Source: Paramacrobiotus metropolitanus
Lineage: Eukaryota > Tardigrada > Eutardigrada > Parachela > Macrobiotidae
DNA: 64,000 nucleotides
Assembly (NCBI RefSeq): GCF_019649055.1
Contig: NW_026570263.1
Span: 1,046,797 to 1,110,796, forward strand
Direction: 5' to 3'
Below, piece by piece: positions 11,334 through 24,227 of the stretch. Both the position numbers and the translations under genes were made by a program. The first letter of the stretch is position 1, and each line of letters begins with the position of its first letter. The notes under the pieces were generated by a model. That model was not told where the DNA came from. It saw nothing but the letters and a program-made list of their open reading frames with translations, and ran no database searches.

Positions 11334-12025
11334 ATGGCCAGTAACATTACGCCGCCCACCCGCAAGACGCTGCGGCCCTTCTGGGAGCGCGCCGAGGAAG
11401 ACCAGACGTCCCTGTAAGTTGCCACTTCGCGCTTGAAACGGCCATGTAGAAGATGAAGATTGTGTAGGGTGTAACCGGCACCAGGTTCCTCACCTTGATG
11501 CAGTACGATGTATCGAAAGTTAAATAAGATGTCGATTAAGGAATAATTTATAATTCTGTCATTACAGAATATAACAGGTAACAGATCTTCACGGCGCGTT
11601 TATTTATTGGTCAATGGTCACAGAATTATTTAACTACGTTAAATCCGAATCTTTCGAAAAATAAAAATTACTAATATACAGGAATCGAAATTATCGAATA
11701 CCTTTAAAAGAGGCATTAGTAGAAATACTTTCTCTAATTTTCCCTAATCCGGTATTGTACCCATTATTTAAGGCAAGTCATTTGAAAAAAAGCTGCCGAA
11801 TTGTCTGAATGCAGTTTGTGGCCCAGGTTGAATCAAGTGCGACGTCGGGAAGGCGTCATCACGATGGCCCTGGTCATTTCCGCCTTCCTCATCAGCCTCA
11901 TCTTCTGCGTGGCCTTCTTCACCGTGGAGAAGATGGAGGAGGCCGCCGCCCACACGCCGGTCGACGCCGCCGGGACGCGTGATGCCGCCGCTCACGGCAG
12001 TCCGCTCAATCAGACGCTGCATTAG
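11334..12025 (+). CDS. Small single-pass membrane protein, 96 aa
   Basis: Two exons, 11334-11413 (donor GTAAGT) and 11815-12025 (acceptor GAATGCAG), join in frame with a 401-bp intron. The protein has a short polar N-terminus containing WERAEEDQTSL and an Arg-rich stretch (RLNQVRRREG). Next comes one strong membrane helix (MALVISAFLISLIFCVAFF, residues about 44-62), then an Ala/His-rich tail ending NQTLH. Positive charge just before the helix favours the N-terminus in the cytosol. No signal peptide is seen. I do not recognise the family. Both splice sites match consensus and the codon usage resembles neighbouring genes. Confidence 0.65.
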
Positions 12026-14830
12026 TTATCATTACGCATTTACGCATTACGAACAGGATGTGATTTTCACCCAATCTCCGCATAAATTTAGCGGCCGGCC
12101 GACCGGAAAAGTTTATTAAAAACAACGCCAAGTCTTGTAGAAACTGCTGTGCCTTTTATTCTGATCGCTCCAAACCTGCTCTAGTCCTTTTCTCCTGGAT
12201 GTTCCCACCGTCGCTTTTGTCGTTCACTTGTCTGCAGTCTGATTAGTGACTGCTCGAGTAATTCCCCACAAAAGGAATTTGATTAAAAAATTCTTACAGA
12301 CACTATGCAATGGTGTAATAAGCCTTTTTCAGAGGTGATTTATAAGTAATTTTTGTACTGCCTTCAGTGTTACTGTGCCGCAGAATTTGTGTACGCTATG
12401 GATAATTTGTGCTCAACCGGCGTGTTTGCCTTTTGAATCACCGGCAAATTTATTCAACGTTTTGATTCATACTAATGTGTGGCGGATTATTACATACCGA
12501 GTATGTGTAGTTGGCTTTTTACATCGTGAGTACAGTCGGCATCGTCGTACAATATGAATACTTCTATCTATGTATGAGCAAGTCCAAATTAACCATCTAT
12601 CCCAGTTTGCGCGACATTTGGCGACAGTACCCAACATCCGTTGTGCAATGTGCACTTCCTCACGTGCACCAAGTCCCCAAACTTAAACGCTGAAACAAAA
12701 GAAAGAAGATCGGGATTTGTCGTTGATAGGGAAAAACTTTGTAGTGTTTGGTACACGCATGCGCGAATTGCTCCCGAGTTGTGCCGATGTCGGTCCGACT
12801 TTAACATACGGCAAATGTATCAAAATAATACAACCGACTTGTACATGCTGCAAATTACAGTTCCTGTGCTGTCACTCGTAATCCATATTTTTATCCAGCA
12901 GCAGCCAGTACAAGCAGGATTAGTCGTACTCTATATGCAGCTGCACTGTTGAACATTAAGTATCTGTGTAATGTGTTTACAGTAAACAGCTGAATAATTC
13001 ATAATTAAACACTGACACAAACACAACCAAAGTGATTATTCGTAAATCGTATCCGAGAAGCCAGGAACATTGGCCTGCTAGGGACATCCGAAGCAGCAGC
13101 AGCGGTTGTGATGTTGTTTAGAATTCGGATCCGCGCGAACAGTATCTGGTCGTGCGTGCTGTTCAACAACGGCGTCACCACGAGCCCGAAGTGCAGTCTA
13201 AATCGGCAGCGGTGAGCGCAGTCCATCCAGATTCGAATTCAGCATCCAAGCTGGCTGCTTAACTCTTCCGGTGCCCTTTGTGAGGACCGGCATCCGCTGC
13301 CAGTCTACCGGCCGGCCGTCGTCGATGTGGCTGCGGCCATTCCGTTTCCCCGTCTTCGCTACGAGAACGAGAATAGAGAAGAATGGAGAAATTACCCTTT
13401 TCGTTTACTAACAATTCCTGTAAAAGCGCAACGTAATTCGGCTGTAGCTTTTGCTTCGGCCATCGCTTATTGACCTTCACCATCCTTGTGTAAAATCGGC
13501 CAATATCGCATTTTTGACTTGAATTATCTTGAGTGTCCTAAACTCCTAACGAAGTCGGTTTAACAATAATCAGCTCTGTTGAACGCTTGATTGATCACAA
13601 CCGAAGGCGGGTGTTTCCGCTGCTGTCTTCCATCATGCATGCTGCGTTTGGTATCGAATTTATAATTGGAGCACTTTATGCGCGCACAGAGCTGAAGATG
13701 TTGATGGTTTTTCACTTTTAAACGGAAATCGTTTTGAAGTAGGAAATACCGTTTTGATGGCAATTGTCAAATAAATAATTATTTTTTTGTATAAGATATG
13801 GAAATATTGCTGCTCTAGATAATTACGTCAGTTTACGTGTATGCGTGGATGCAGTGTATAGAATGGATGCATTGTAGATACTCTTATGTATTCCCATACG
13901 CAGTGCAATCAGGAGGCGGTTTCCGGTTTCATCGCTGGCAAAAGCCATCCGCACTGACTATTTCACGCATGCGCTTGCAGCCTGGCAGGTGTTGGAACTG
14001 CAGCACAGATACCGAGTAGAGTCGCCGAGTACGGTACGGGCAGTTATTACGCTACGAGGTGTTGTTGTGTCTGATGCTGATCCGAGCAGTAAAGAAGGGG
14101 AAAGGAATAGGATTAGCGATACAGTCGCCGTATTCCAGTGCTGCACCGCATCGAACTGCCGGTACGCCGGGTACGGTGTGAAACGTGAGCGTCGACTGTG
14201 GCGTCTATGGGTGAGGTCAGCGTTTGACCTCTGCACATACATGGCGATAGTGCGGTACAAATGTATCCAGTACTATAGAGGAGTGATGCGGCAGCATCCT
14301 GCGGTACGTTTACTCAGCCGGCACCGGCTGATCATGACGAGCGACGCGTGTGTGCGCTGTTTACCCACTCCGGGTTGGGCCATTGGCTCCCTTATCCTTA
14401 GCCTTACCCTTACCCTTACCCTAGCGGCAATCATTAACGGGTCAAATGTACAGCAGCTGATTCCCGCCACACCACAATCACCTACCGTGTACGGGACATG
14501 CTCGCGTGGTGACTACGCACGGCCCACGTGCTGCTGTCACCGGCGCCAACCGGATGACGTCCGTGCCACGCATGCGGCATCCGCGTATCCCAGCTGCACT
14601 TTCCTTCATGTCATCCTTGTCATACGGCACTGTACGCCGACCTCTTGGTTTCCGTAAAGGTTTTCCCCGTACTCGCGCCCTTTCCTCGCGCTGCCGGCGC
14701 TGTACGAACTGCGAACTGTACACACCACGGCCATATCGTGTTGCCAGTGCAGATATGTAATCCTATATTGCGGATGCATGCGCATCGCCGCATGGTAGTG
14801 CGTGACCTTTCCGGCATGCAGTGCTACAGG
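12026..14830. other. Gene-poor intergenic stretch
   Basis: Open frames here lack splice signals, conserved motifs or domain content. A short CCTTAC/CCCTTA run sits at about 14390-14420. No tRNA or other RNA gene was recognised. Confidence 0.4.
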
Positions 14831-14836
14831 CGCATC

Positions 14837-14845
14837 TATAAAAAG
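14837..14845 (+). promoter_or_regulatory. TATA box for the secreted-protein gene
   Basis: TATAAAAAG lies about 210 bp upstream of the ATG at 15056. A TTCACTTG initiator-like sequence follows near 14851. Initiation around there would give a 5' UTR of roughly 200 nt. Confidence 0.45.
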
Positions 14846-15055
14846 TCTGTGTTCACTTGAGTGGCTTTTTTCGTCTCTGGGTTGCATCGGCTTACCGTTG
14901 GGTTGTTTTGCACTTGCACGGAGACACAACAGAGTTAAATCAGCGCAGTTCGTTGCAGGATATTATGGTAATGTGGATACTTCCGATAATGTAACATCCC
15001 TGTACTCGTCTATAAGTGTATTTTCCGGCTCATCTGCGCAACGGATACACTGTTG

Positions 15056-15791
15056 ATGGGCCTGTTGATGGAGCAATTAGTGCTGTGCCTGTCCATGAGC
15101 GTTGCGGTGTACCTGCTGGTGGGAAGTGTGCCGGCGGTCAACGCTAGCAGCAGTCGCGATCGTTCCGGACTGGCAGCCAAGCTAGTATGCCCGCCCGGCT
15201 CGGTGGAGAGCGAGAACGAGGTAATACCTAACCTAGTTTAAAATTCGTTTGTACAGCATAGCATAAGCTTTCCAGGCAACCGAACGTCCTTCCTTTTGGC
15301 TGACTGACTGGCAGCAGCTGCACGCTACATAGTCTAATGAATATACGATATTATTTCAGCCACCGCTGGAAGGTCCTGGGAGAGCGGCTGGCCAGCTGAC
15401 TGGCAGCCGCAACAACCACACGGAGTGCTACGTACAGGTCAAGGTGGTAAGCTGGGTCAATTGAAATCTCAGTCTTCTCTCGGGTTAAAAGCCAAGCACT
15501 CTAAACAGGCGTAGCATGCCTTTGAACAATATCCAAATTAAAAGTGAACTGCACGTGTATTTACAGGGCTGCTATATGGCGGGCCGGTGCCTGTCGCGGA
15601 AGGGCATCCAGGGCATGCCGGGTCTGTGCCAGACGCTGGACCGCAAGTACGTCGGCCTGCACGCCTCCGCCTGCTCCTCGGCCGCCCGCGGCCGCCTGCA
15701 CCAACGCGCCGGGCCCCACACCACTCCCCTGCTTCCCAGTGTTCCCACTCCTCCCGCTGATCATCAGTCCTTCCCGCTGCCCTCCGCTTGA
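15056..15791 (+). CDS. Small secreted cysteine-containing protein, 158 aa
   Basis: Three phase-0 exons: 15056-15220, 15360-15446 and 15567-15791, with introns of 139 and 120 bp. The start gives a clear signal peptide (LLMEQLVLCLSMSVAVYLLV, with likely cleavage near VNA-SS). The mature part carries about six cysteines in the contexts LVCPPG, TECYV, GCYMAGRC, LCQT and SACSS. It ends in a Pro/Ser/Thr-rich, probably disordered tail. An N-glycosylation site (NHT) sits in exon 2. It should be secreted. I do not recognise the family and no catalytic motif is visible. Confidence 0.6.
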
Positions 15792-16810
15792 CTGCCGGAA
15801 TGCGTCTCCTACAGAACATGTACGCAACATCCCAGCCAGTCTTCTAAAGCCCATTTTGCTTACCCTTTAACGAGTTATTCTTCGCACCAAGCAGCAGATG
15901 GCGCCGGAACGCATTACGGCGACGGCTGATGCAATACCAATACGGGAAATGGCGGAAATGACAGTGTACAGTCCGGTTTAGGGTTTTAATTAAGCTCACT
16001 ACGCTGTATACATATTATTACATAATGACCTATCCGAGCAGGAATGCAGATACAGTATAAGCTGTGCTGTTTCTGTGATAAAGACTTTGATTATCGCCTT
16101 ATATGTAAGTATAAGCACCTTCATCCATAATTCGCCCTTATTTTATGTACATTATGATAGCAGGCAGCAGCAGTGGACGAGTGAGCAGATACGTCAGCCG
16201 CGTTATTGTATTTGCACCGCTATTAATGCAGGCGGCATACTTTGACAGGAAATAAAAAGTTATCCTGGTCACGCGTTCACATCGACATTGTGTTATAGTA
16301 TACACAGATCTAGACACAGTCACACAGGTACATAGTAACATTATACATCAAAGGAATTTATTTTTTTATTATAATTTTTCCAACTGTACGAATATGGGAG
16401 AGAACGTTATTCTAGAAAAGTACAACAACCGAAGCGGCGCGGCAAATTAGATCTGGCCGGACGCGTGAGTGCCTCAAGGGCTTGTCTGCTCATGAAGAAC
16501 TAAACTAAAAGACTTGGACTACCGTGTGCCGTATGCGATATACGCTAATCAGAAGAACAATCGAACGAGTATGTACCTATTTAACCAGACTTCATCAGCA
16601 TGCTGTGTAATATTTCAGCATCAGCATGCTTCATCAGTATTTTGACCATTAACGAGACTGTTAATTAATAACAGCCAGAACACAGCTGCAACGAACGCTG
16701 TAGCCTGTAGGCAAGTATATTGCTGTACATGTTTTGCTGCACGAGCACTTCCGGTAGGGGACGGGACACGCCGTGGTTGCAGGTGCTTAGACAGAATTGA
16801 GCGCATGTGG
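15792..16810. other. Intergenic region between convergent genes
   Basis: No ORF with coding character. A minus-strand AATAAA (TTTATT near 16349) could end the calbindin transcript. Confidence 0.4.
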
Positions 16811-19252
16811 CTAGTCGGTGTTGGAGGGCCGTTGCGAGCGGGCGGGTCGGAGGTGGGGCGTCGTGGGGGAGGTCTTCTTGTTCTTGCTGGCGGCGTGGGG
16901 CCGTCGACACCGCGCCAGCATGGTGATGATGGTGTGCAGCTCCTGCTTGTCCAGCTGGCCGTCCTCGTTGGCGTCCGTCAGCTCCAGCAGCGTCCGCTTC
17001 AGCGCGTACACGTCGTCGGCGGTGTAGCTCTGATCGGGATTGGTCAGCGCCAGCACCTCGTGCGACAGCCGCGTGATCTCCTCTCCGTCCAGCGTCCCCG
17101 TCTTATTCTAACCAGCCAGCACTTGTACGACAGACCATCATCTTCGTGCATATAAAGGATACTGTACCTTGTCGAAGCGGTCAATGAGATACTCCACATC
17201 TTCCTCCGTCAGCCGCTCCAGCCGAATGGTCTGCGTACACAGAAAACGGCCTTATATTATTTGTAACAGCGTAACAGCCAGTTGGTTTGCCTGCTTACAG
17301 ATATATACAGCTCTGCATCAGCGGAGGGTGTACGGTAAAATTTATTATATAGTAATTAAAGTAATACACATATTTTACTTTATATATATATTACAGATAT
17401 GGTTATATTACTTCATATAATATATAAACGTACGCGGCACATATATTAACATATATAGGAATATACACAATACATGCAGTAATACTGTATACAGTCATAT
17501 AAAATATAGTAGATATAGCGGCACCTTGTCAATGAGGATCTGGACGAAATTCTCTTCGCGTGGAAGTAGCCTGTCATGGAGAGCAAGAGGCATGCATGGC
17601 CATTCAGTATGCGGCATGTGTGCAGTAAGGGCATGCGTACTTGGTCAGTTCCGAGAGGGAGAGCCGGCCGTCCTGGTCGCAGTCGTAGATGGCCATCTAC
17701 AACGGAAGGGGCGCTGGTTAGCCGTTACAACTTCGTAATTGGCCTTTTGGGCAGCCATGTATGAGGCATCTGTATCTGTACAATGGTCTTGGCGTAGTTG
17801 TCCAGCTGGCTGTCGTCCAGGGGGAACTGCTCCCGGCTGGACCGGCCGTTGTTGGCGATGTCGCGGAGGAAGCGCTAGGATCCCAGGGAAGACACTGTTA
17901 CTGATATTACTTGCATGTACTGCATACTTTGGGCAAGCAGGAAATAAGCCTATTGAGCTGGGCGTTGGTTAGCCGCTGCGCCGGTTTGCCGTTAACTTTC
18001 CTCGAGACAGTGCCCATAATTATATTCTCCCACCACGTTTACTGTAATATTAATATATGTAGTTAATGAAATGGTAGATTGCTCACCTTGAGCTCATGAG
18101 ACTCGATGTAGCCGCTGTTATCCTCGTCATACTTGTGCCAAATCTGCGGGAATGAAAGCGAATTCCAAGCCGGAAAAAGTGTTTTACTGATGCTCTTTCG
18201 ATCCCCAGCACGAGGTGTTCCGAAGGCGTTCTGACTGATTTGTGTAATTATGAATACATACATACCTTCATGTAGTCGACGCCGCGAGTGGGGCCGCAGT
18301 CCAGCCGGAAGGCCAGGTACACCGACTCCTCCACCGGCAGCAGACTGACCAGCTGACACAACAAGAGACAGTATTAATATAATTCCCATCAGTCCATCGC
18401 TAACTTACGTGCGTAAATATAGTATGCACTAAGCAGTAGTCGGCGAATCATTCATGGACGGTCATTCCACGCTGAACCGGTTCGGATCAGCTGATGCAAG
18501 CGGGAAAAACAACAATTAATAACGTACTTCGCTGGCAGAGATCTTCTCGTCATGATTAGCGTCAAATTCCTCCATGAAATTCTTCTTGAACTCTTCCACT
18601 TCGGTTTTGGTTACCACTTCGTCCTGCTTGCAGAAAATTTCTTACAGAGTATTTAATCATTATGTAATCGACATTCTTAATTTTTATAATTATGCAGTGT
18701 GCCAGTGTGTACAATACAGGATGCTCATGAGCATTGCGCGGGAAATTAAACATGTTAATATAATAATTTAGAATAATAGAAATCGGTTATATATAGTTGT
18801 ACTAAAATGTATACTGGTACAAATGGAGTTAATTAGCTGTAGATGCAAAACAGCCACGTACCCCGGTCCCGGAGCAGATGGAAGTGAGGAAATCCCCGAG
18901 GAAGGCGTCGATCTCTTTGCCCTCCAGGAAACCGCTGCCTACGGGCGCATGCGCACAACTTGGCAGATTAGTGCTACGTAACATTCAGCTGCGCAATGTC
19001 CACTGAGGGATGCCCAGTTAGGGAATCTACGGAGACTGAACTGAACTCACGGTCAGTGTCGTAGTGGCGCCAGATCTCCTGGAATTTGTAGCCGCTGAGG
19101 GGCACCACGCGGCCGCTCTTGCCCATGAGTTTGGCGTCGATGAAGTTGCGCGTCTGGCTGAGGGAGGTGCTGTGGCGCCGTCGCAGACACACGTTGGGCG
19201 CCACCGACAGCGTGCTGGCCAGCCCCGCTCCCGCTCCCGGCCGGCTTGCCAT
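16811..19252 (-). CDS. Cbp53E: Calbindin/calretinin-type six-EF-hand calcium-binding protein
   Basis: Ten exons: 19252-19051, 18938-18862, 18623-18528, 18352-18266, 18143-18087, 17874-17782, 17696-17641, 17570-17525, 17230-17168 and 17107-16811. All phases agree, giving 357 aa. Six EF-hand loops are readable: DTDRSGFLEGKE, DANHDEKISASE, DEDNSGYIESHE, DCDQDGRLSLSE, DKNKTGTLDGEE and DANEDGQLDKQE. The count and spacing fit the calbindin-D28k/calretinin/secretagogin group of cytosolic calcium buffers and sensors, represented in flies by Calbindin-53E. Loop 2 has Glu instead of the usual Gly at position 6 and may bind calcium weakly. An N-terminal extension of about 50 residues and a basic, disordered C-terminal tail make it longer than the roughly 260-310 aa family norm. 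Confidence 0.92.
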
Positions 19253-21213
19253 CCCGTCTGGATCCTGACGCGTCTTAAGACAATTCCCTTGGCAGTGCAC
19301 GTCAGTCGTATTTAAAGAACGCTGGTCGCCAATAAGGAACTACTGGAAAAACGTGCACCAAACGTGCGGAACGCAAAAAAAAACGCGTTAGACGGCTACA
19401 GTAGATGCTAAAATTATCAATGCAGGAGACAACTGAATGCTGTTCCGCCTACAGATACCAATGCCCCGCAGGCCATAACCACTGAATTTTGTCGTTTTTA
19501 TTAATATTACTTCAGATATGCGACGATGTAAGGAAATGGAAAGCTGCCCTGTATACGTGAAAAGTTGGAAGATGGAGCGAAATTACGTGCCGGTATACGG
19601 CGTTTCCTACGCTTTCGCGCATGCTTGTTTGCTTGTGTGCTTGCACCGGGGCCAGCAACGTGACATGTGCAGCACACTATACTGTACAGCATTTGCGGGG
19701 ACAATGCGTGTTCGTGGAAAGTGATCTGTTCTTTGTGGTGCGCCGTGAATAATGCTTTAGTACTTGGTTGCAGCTGTGGCTCACCCCGGGCGACGCGAAG
19801 CACATGCCGGAAACTGGCAGACCGGCAAACGGTACTTACGGTAGTGTCACGTCGAAAAAAGAAAAAAAGCCAGCAGCGTAGCTGTGCAATAGTTTTGCCA
19901 CTGTATTGAACTCTTTTGGTCAGACGGCACTGTAGATGTAGTATGTACTGGATAATTATCAACGTACAGCCTACAGAGGAGGTATTCTGCGGCTTGCATC
20001 AGTGAATCAGTAAATCTGTCAGTCTGGCAGCGTTGCTGTACATGTTACGGCCACCTGCAGGCTTTACTGCAATTGTCACAAGACACCTTATACGATTTGC
20101 ATTTACGCACTGATACGGTATCGCTCGTACGTTCTTAGTTGTCACCATCGCTTGACCAGTGTAGTTCGCAACGCAAGAGGCCGGCAACACGGGCGCCATC
20201 GCACCACGTCACCACTGCGACACTGCCGGCTGAAGGTCACCGGCTGCAGGCATTAATTACAGATACACAAGTATCGCGTATGCGTTAAATAAATTTTACT
20301 CTCGGTCTAACGCCTCTTTCAGAAAGAGGGCAACGACGAAATAACTGCTGGCCAGATGCGTTCTGGCTAGTTGTAGTTTTCTGTTAGCTTGTTAGATTTC
20401 CTGTTTTTTTTTCTAGTTAAACGACTGTACTCGTATTACTAGCGGTGGTTGCGAACCACATTATTGCACGAGCGCGAGCGCCAGTACCACGGGGAAATGG
20501 TATTGGGATTGTGGAATTGGGAAAGCGTGACGTACGCTCTTCGTGGCGTCAGACAAATTTTATGCTCTTGACGAAGACTATTGCAGCCCCTCGCGCTTAA
20601 TATTCGCGCTCGGTGCAAATGAAGACGTGTAATTATATAATCAAAAAACAGAAGTTTTAGAAAACAGCGACGACCAAGCGGTTAACTGGAGTGCTGACGC
20701 TGCATGTTAGCCGGCTCACGCAAATATCTTCCACCAAGATAACATCAAGATGGTACGACGGCAATTTCCGAATGGAAAGGTTAATTTCTGGTTACACCCC
20801 CTTCTGCCGGCTTGCGTAATGCGCACAATCAGCCGGTACTTCGTCGAGAATCAGCAAGAAGTGGCGCATAAACAGCGCCCGCTGACTGATTATCGCCGGC
20901 AGAATAGCTTCGTTACGGCGCAGCAGGAGCCGGGCGCAACGACGCCTAATGAACCCGCCCGGCCGCCATATGTAGGACAATATCCCAACTGCGCTACAAC
21001 TAACGAATAACAAACATTCGACATCAACTGCAGCGTGCCTGAAACGTATTTCGACACTCACGCACATCTCGCTATCTGCAAACCGAACCAACACTCAACA
21101 GCACCATCCTGCGAGCTGTATTTTTTAAGAACGACGTAAAGGTCATTAGCACACGGCCGACGTGGGTTTGCTTTGTTTTGCGTGGAATCAGCGAGCCGAT
21201 TGACTTAACCACG
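19253..21213. other. Intergenic region between divergent genes
   Basis: Should contain promoters for the calbindin gene (leftward) and the MFSD6-type gene (rightward). No exon-like ORF, RNA gene or repeat was recognised. Confidence 0.4.
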
Positions 21214-23899
21214 ATGAATGACTCCAAAGAAGCGGCAAAGGAAGCGCGGAGTCTGGCCAAGCGTTTCCAGGAGACGATGCGCATCAATTACCGGCTGGTC
21301 CCGCTCAAGTTCCTCATGCTCTTCACTTACGGAGGTTAGCTTAAAAATTACATTAAGTAAAGGCTGATTCAGTGATTGCCGCCCATGAGCGCATGCGGCG
21401 TAACAGCAACAGATGTGCAGTTACGTTTTATTTTATTTTATTTTATTTTATTTTATTTTATTTTATTTTATTTTATTTTATTTTATTTTATTTTATTTTA
21501 TTTTATTTTATTTTATTTTATTTTATTTTATTTTATTTTATATTTTATTTTATTTTATTTTATTTTATTTTATTTTATTTTATTTTATTTTATTTTATTT
21601 TATTTTATTTTATTTTATTTTATTTTATTTTATTTTATTTTATTTTATTTTATTTTATTTATTTTGTTTTATTTTATTTTTGGTTTAAAAAGAATTAAAA
21701 TGGGCAGGTATGGCCGCCCTGCACCCGTTCCTGACGGTGCACATGAAGAGTATCGGCCTGACCCTGACGGAGTCGGCGCTCATCTACGCCCTCCTGCCCT
21801 TCGTCACCTGCGTGGGCCCGCCCATCGGCGGCGCCATCGCCGACAAGATCGGCAACTACAAGGCCGTCATGATCGGGGTGGACGTGCTCAGCATCCTCTT
21901 CCACCTCCTCATGCTCATCGGCGTCCCCTCCGCAGCCCCGCCCCCGCCTTCACTTTCCTCCCATCCGGTCAGTTATCTCCAGGCGACGTTTTCCTGCCGG
22001 AATGCATCGCCCCTTTGGAGCCCCCCGTCCCCGCCCGAGTGCCCGACGCTGGTCAGTGTGGAGAGGCCGGTCGAGCGCTTAGCAATGGATTGTCAGTCTA
22101 ACTGCACCCCGGTGGGCGGACCAGCCCCCTTCTTGTGTACCGAGACCGATTACAAAGGTCAGTGCTTACCGTTCGACGCCAGCACCCATTCGCTGTCTAA
22201 CGTATCGATGGCATTGGTCAACGGGTCCATTTATCTGGACACTTTTGTGCCTTCATGGAGCCGCGATGTAAAGCCGACGCGGAAGTTCCGGTGTGTCCTG
22301 GAAGTCGGAGGTGAATGTGATGTGCAGTGTCGGCTGTCCGGAAACATCGTCGTTCAGTGCGCTACTCCGTCGGCGTTAACCGGCGTCAACCGCCTGTGGA
22401 CGGTGGTCTTGTACGCCACCTTCCGCGTGGTCTCCAACGTCTTCATCGCCACCCTCATCTCCATCCTGGACGCGGCGGCCTACCAAATGTCGGAGGAATA
22501 CGGCGGTAATATACACTTGCAGCCGCTCGTGTTTGGCAGTTTGAGGCGGTTTACTGAATGTCGGTTGCAGGTGATCTGGGTTTCCAGCGCATGTTCTCCC
22601 TCTTCGGCATGTGCCTGGCGCCGCCCATCTCGGGCTTCCTGGTGGGCGTGGCCAGTCAGAAGCGCGGCGCGCCCGACTACGCGCCGGCATTTTACATCTT
22701 TGCCGGACTGCACGGCATGGCCACCATCATCACGCTGTGCTCGCCCATCAGTCTGCGCACCGGCGCCCAGAGCATCTGGCGCAACGTCGGCAAGATCATC
22801 CGGCGTCCCAAGGTGTCCGTCTTCGTCGTCATGATGTTCTTCGGCGGGGCCGCCTGGGGCTTCCTCGAAAAGTGAGCCTTTTGCTGATGCAGTTATATTG
22901 TTTTTAATCGGCCTACTTTTTAATATTGATCCCTAACAGCTTCCTGTTCTGGTTCATGGAGGACATGGGCTCGCCCAAGTGGCTGCTGGGCCTGACCAAC
23001 ACCACCTCCGCCATCGCCGCCATTCCGGTGCTGGCGGTGGCCACGCTGCTGATGCGCTACTTCGGGCACATCAAGATCCTGACCTTCTGCTTCTTCATCT
23101 ACGGCATCCGCTTCCTGGCCTACTCCTTCATCTACGACCCCTTCCTGGTGCTGCCCGTGGAAGTGCTCGAGGCCTTCACCACCTCCCTCTTCGCCGTCAC
23201 GGCCTCCGTCTACGGCGGGAAGATCGCGGCCGAGTACCTGGCCACCATACAGGGATTGGTGGGCAGCGCCCACAACGCCATAGGTATGTATATGTGTGAC
23301 CTTTAACGTAATTGAAGGATTGCGCATAAAAGCTCATTGATAGGACGCGGCGTGGGCAGTTTGGTGGGCGGGGTGATGTTCGAGAAGCTGAAGCCGCGGA
23401 TGACCTACCGGATCTTCGGCAGCTTTTACGTCGTTCTGGGGATCATCTACCTGGTTCTGCATTATGCCTGGCTGCGTCGCTTAAAAGATCCTAAATCAGC
23501 GGAAGCGTTGGGGCCCAGTGCCGATTCAGGTCAGTACTCCCGGCGCTCCTGTTGATACTGCCGCCGTCACCGTCATGGTTGGCGCGTTTGCTGTATTTAT
23601 GCCTCCCTGTTGCGCTGTTCGTAGGCTACCCAGTGGAGGAGATTGAGAAGCTGCACGGACTGATGCCGGCGGTGGGCGGCGATCCGCAGCACCTGAGTCC
23701 CGACAACGAAGCGGCGCTCACGCGCTTCGCCGTCATGGGAGCGCTGACCCGCCGCTACAGCCAGGCGCCGCCCCTGATCCACAACTGCGAGCCGGCCGAC
23801 CCCGGACACGACCACAGCTCGCGGCGCAGTTCGCGCCGGGGATCGACGCTGCTGCCCACCGTCAACTACCTCATTCATCGCCCGTCGACGCATCTCTAA
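21214..23899 (+). CDS. MFSD6: MFSD6-type major facilitator transporter
   Basis: Six exons: 21214-21334, 21708-22505, 22571-22871, 22940-23283, 23344-23529 and 23625-23899. All junctions are GT-AG and in phase, giving 674 aa. The N-terminal motif INYRLVPLKFLMLFTYGGMA followed by HPFLTVHMKSIGLT, and the MFS loop GPPIGGAIADKIGNY, are typical of MFSD6. A long extracellular loop rich in Pro and Cys (about residues 100-230) separates helices 2 and 3. Later helices include FLFWFMEDMGSPKWLLGLT and GRGVGSLVGGVMFEKL. The protein belongs in the plasma membrane or endomembranes. Vertebrate MFSD6 was described as an MHC-I receptor homologue, and its substrate is not settled. The C-terminal tail is Arg/Ser-rich and cytosolic. 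Confidence 0.9.
21424..21680. repeat. TTTTA pentanucleotide microsatellite
   Basis: About 50 near-perfect copies of TTTTA lie in intron 1 of the MFSD6-type gene (21335-21707), broken by single irregularities near 21540 and 21660. Open frames through it (ILFYF repeats) are artefacts. Confidence 0.95.
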
Positions 23900-24227
23900 A
23901 ACCGCTTCGCTTTGTATCCAGGCATTATATTTCGCCACATTACACTTGCAGGTTTCACTGTTTGTTGTAGGAAGACATTGTGGAATTTATTACTTATTGT
24001 AATTTGGTAAAGGTAGCGTCAAGGCACGCACAGAGTACACGTGATAACAAAGTCAAACCGCCAAAATCGGCAGGCAGAAATCACTGTTACAATAATTGCA
24101 TACTTTGCACATCAACTTGTCAAAACACCAAATACATTCGCACTAAGAAAACACAGAAAAAGATGTGCCGGTCACGTGACCAGCGTTATGTCCAGCGGAG
24201 CAGTGTAGTCCAGGATGACCGCCCGGC
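23900..24227. other. Short intergenic gap between convergent genes
   Basis: 328 bp between the MFSD6-type stop and the stop of the minus-strand scaffold gene. It probably holds both 3' UTRs. Nothing else was recognised. Confidence 0.4.

Noticed and set aside
14385-14425. Interstitial telomere repeat (CCCTTA/CCTTAC run)
   Set aside because: Only a few irregular copies, and not clearly a telomere unit for this organism.
13989-14657. 222-codon open frame on the plus strand
   Set aside because: Amino-acid composition and lack of splice signals or motifs suggest chance. It overlaps equally long minus-strand frames.
20750-21010. 86-codon frame upstream of the MFSD6-type gene
   Set aside because: No domain, signal peptide or splice context. 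Probably chance.
21372-22101. Long open frames with ILFYF repeats
   Set aside because: Direct translation of the TTTTA microsatellite in an intron. The real coding frame starts at 21708.
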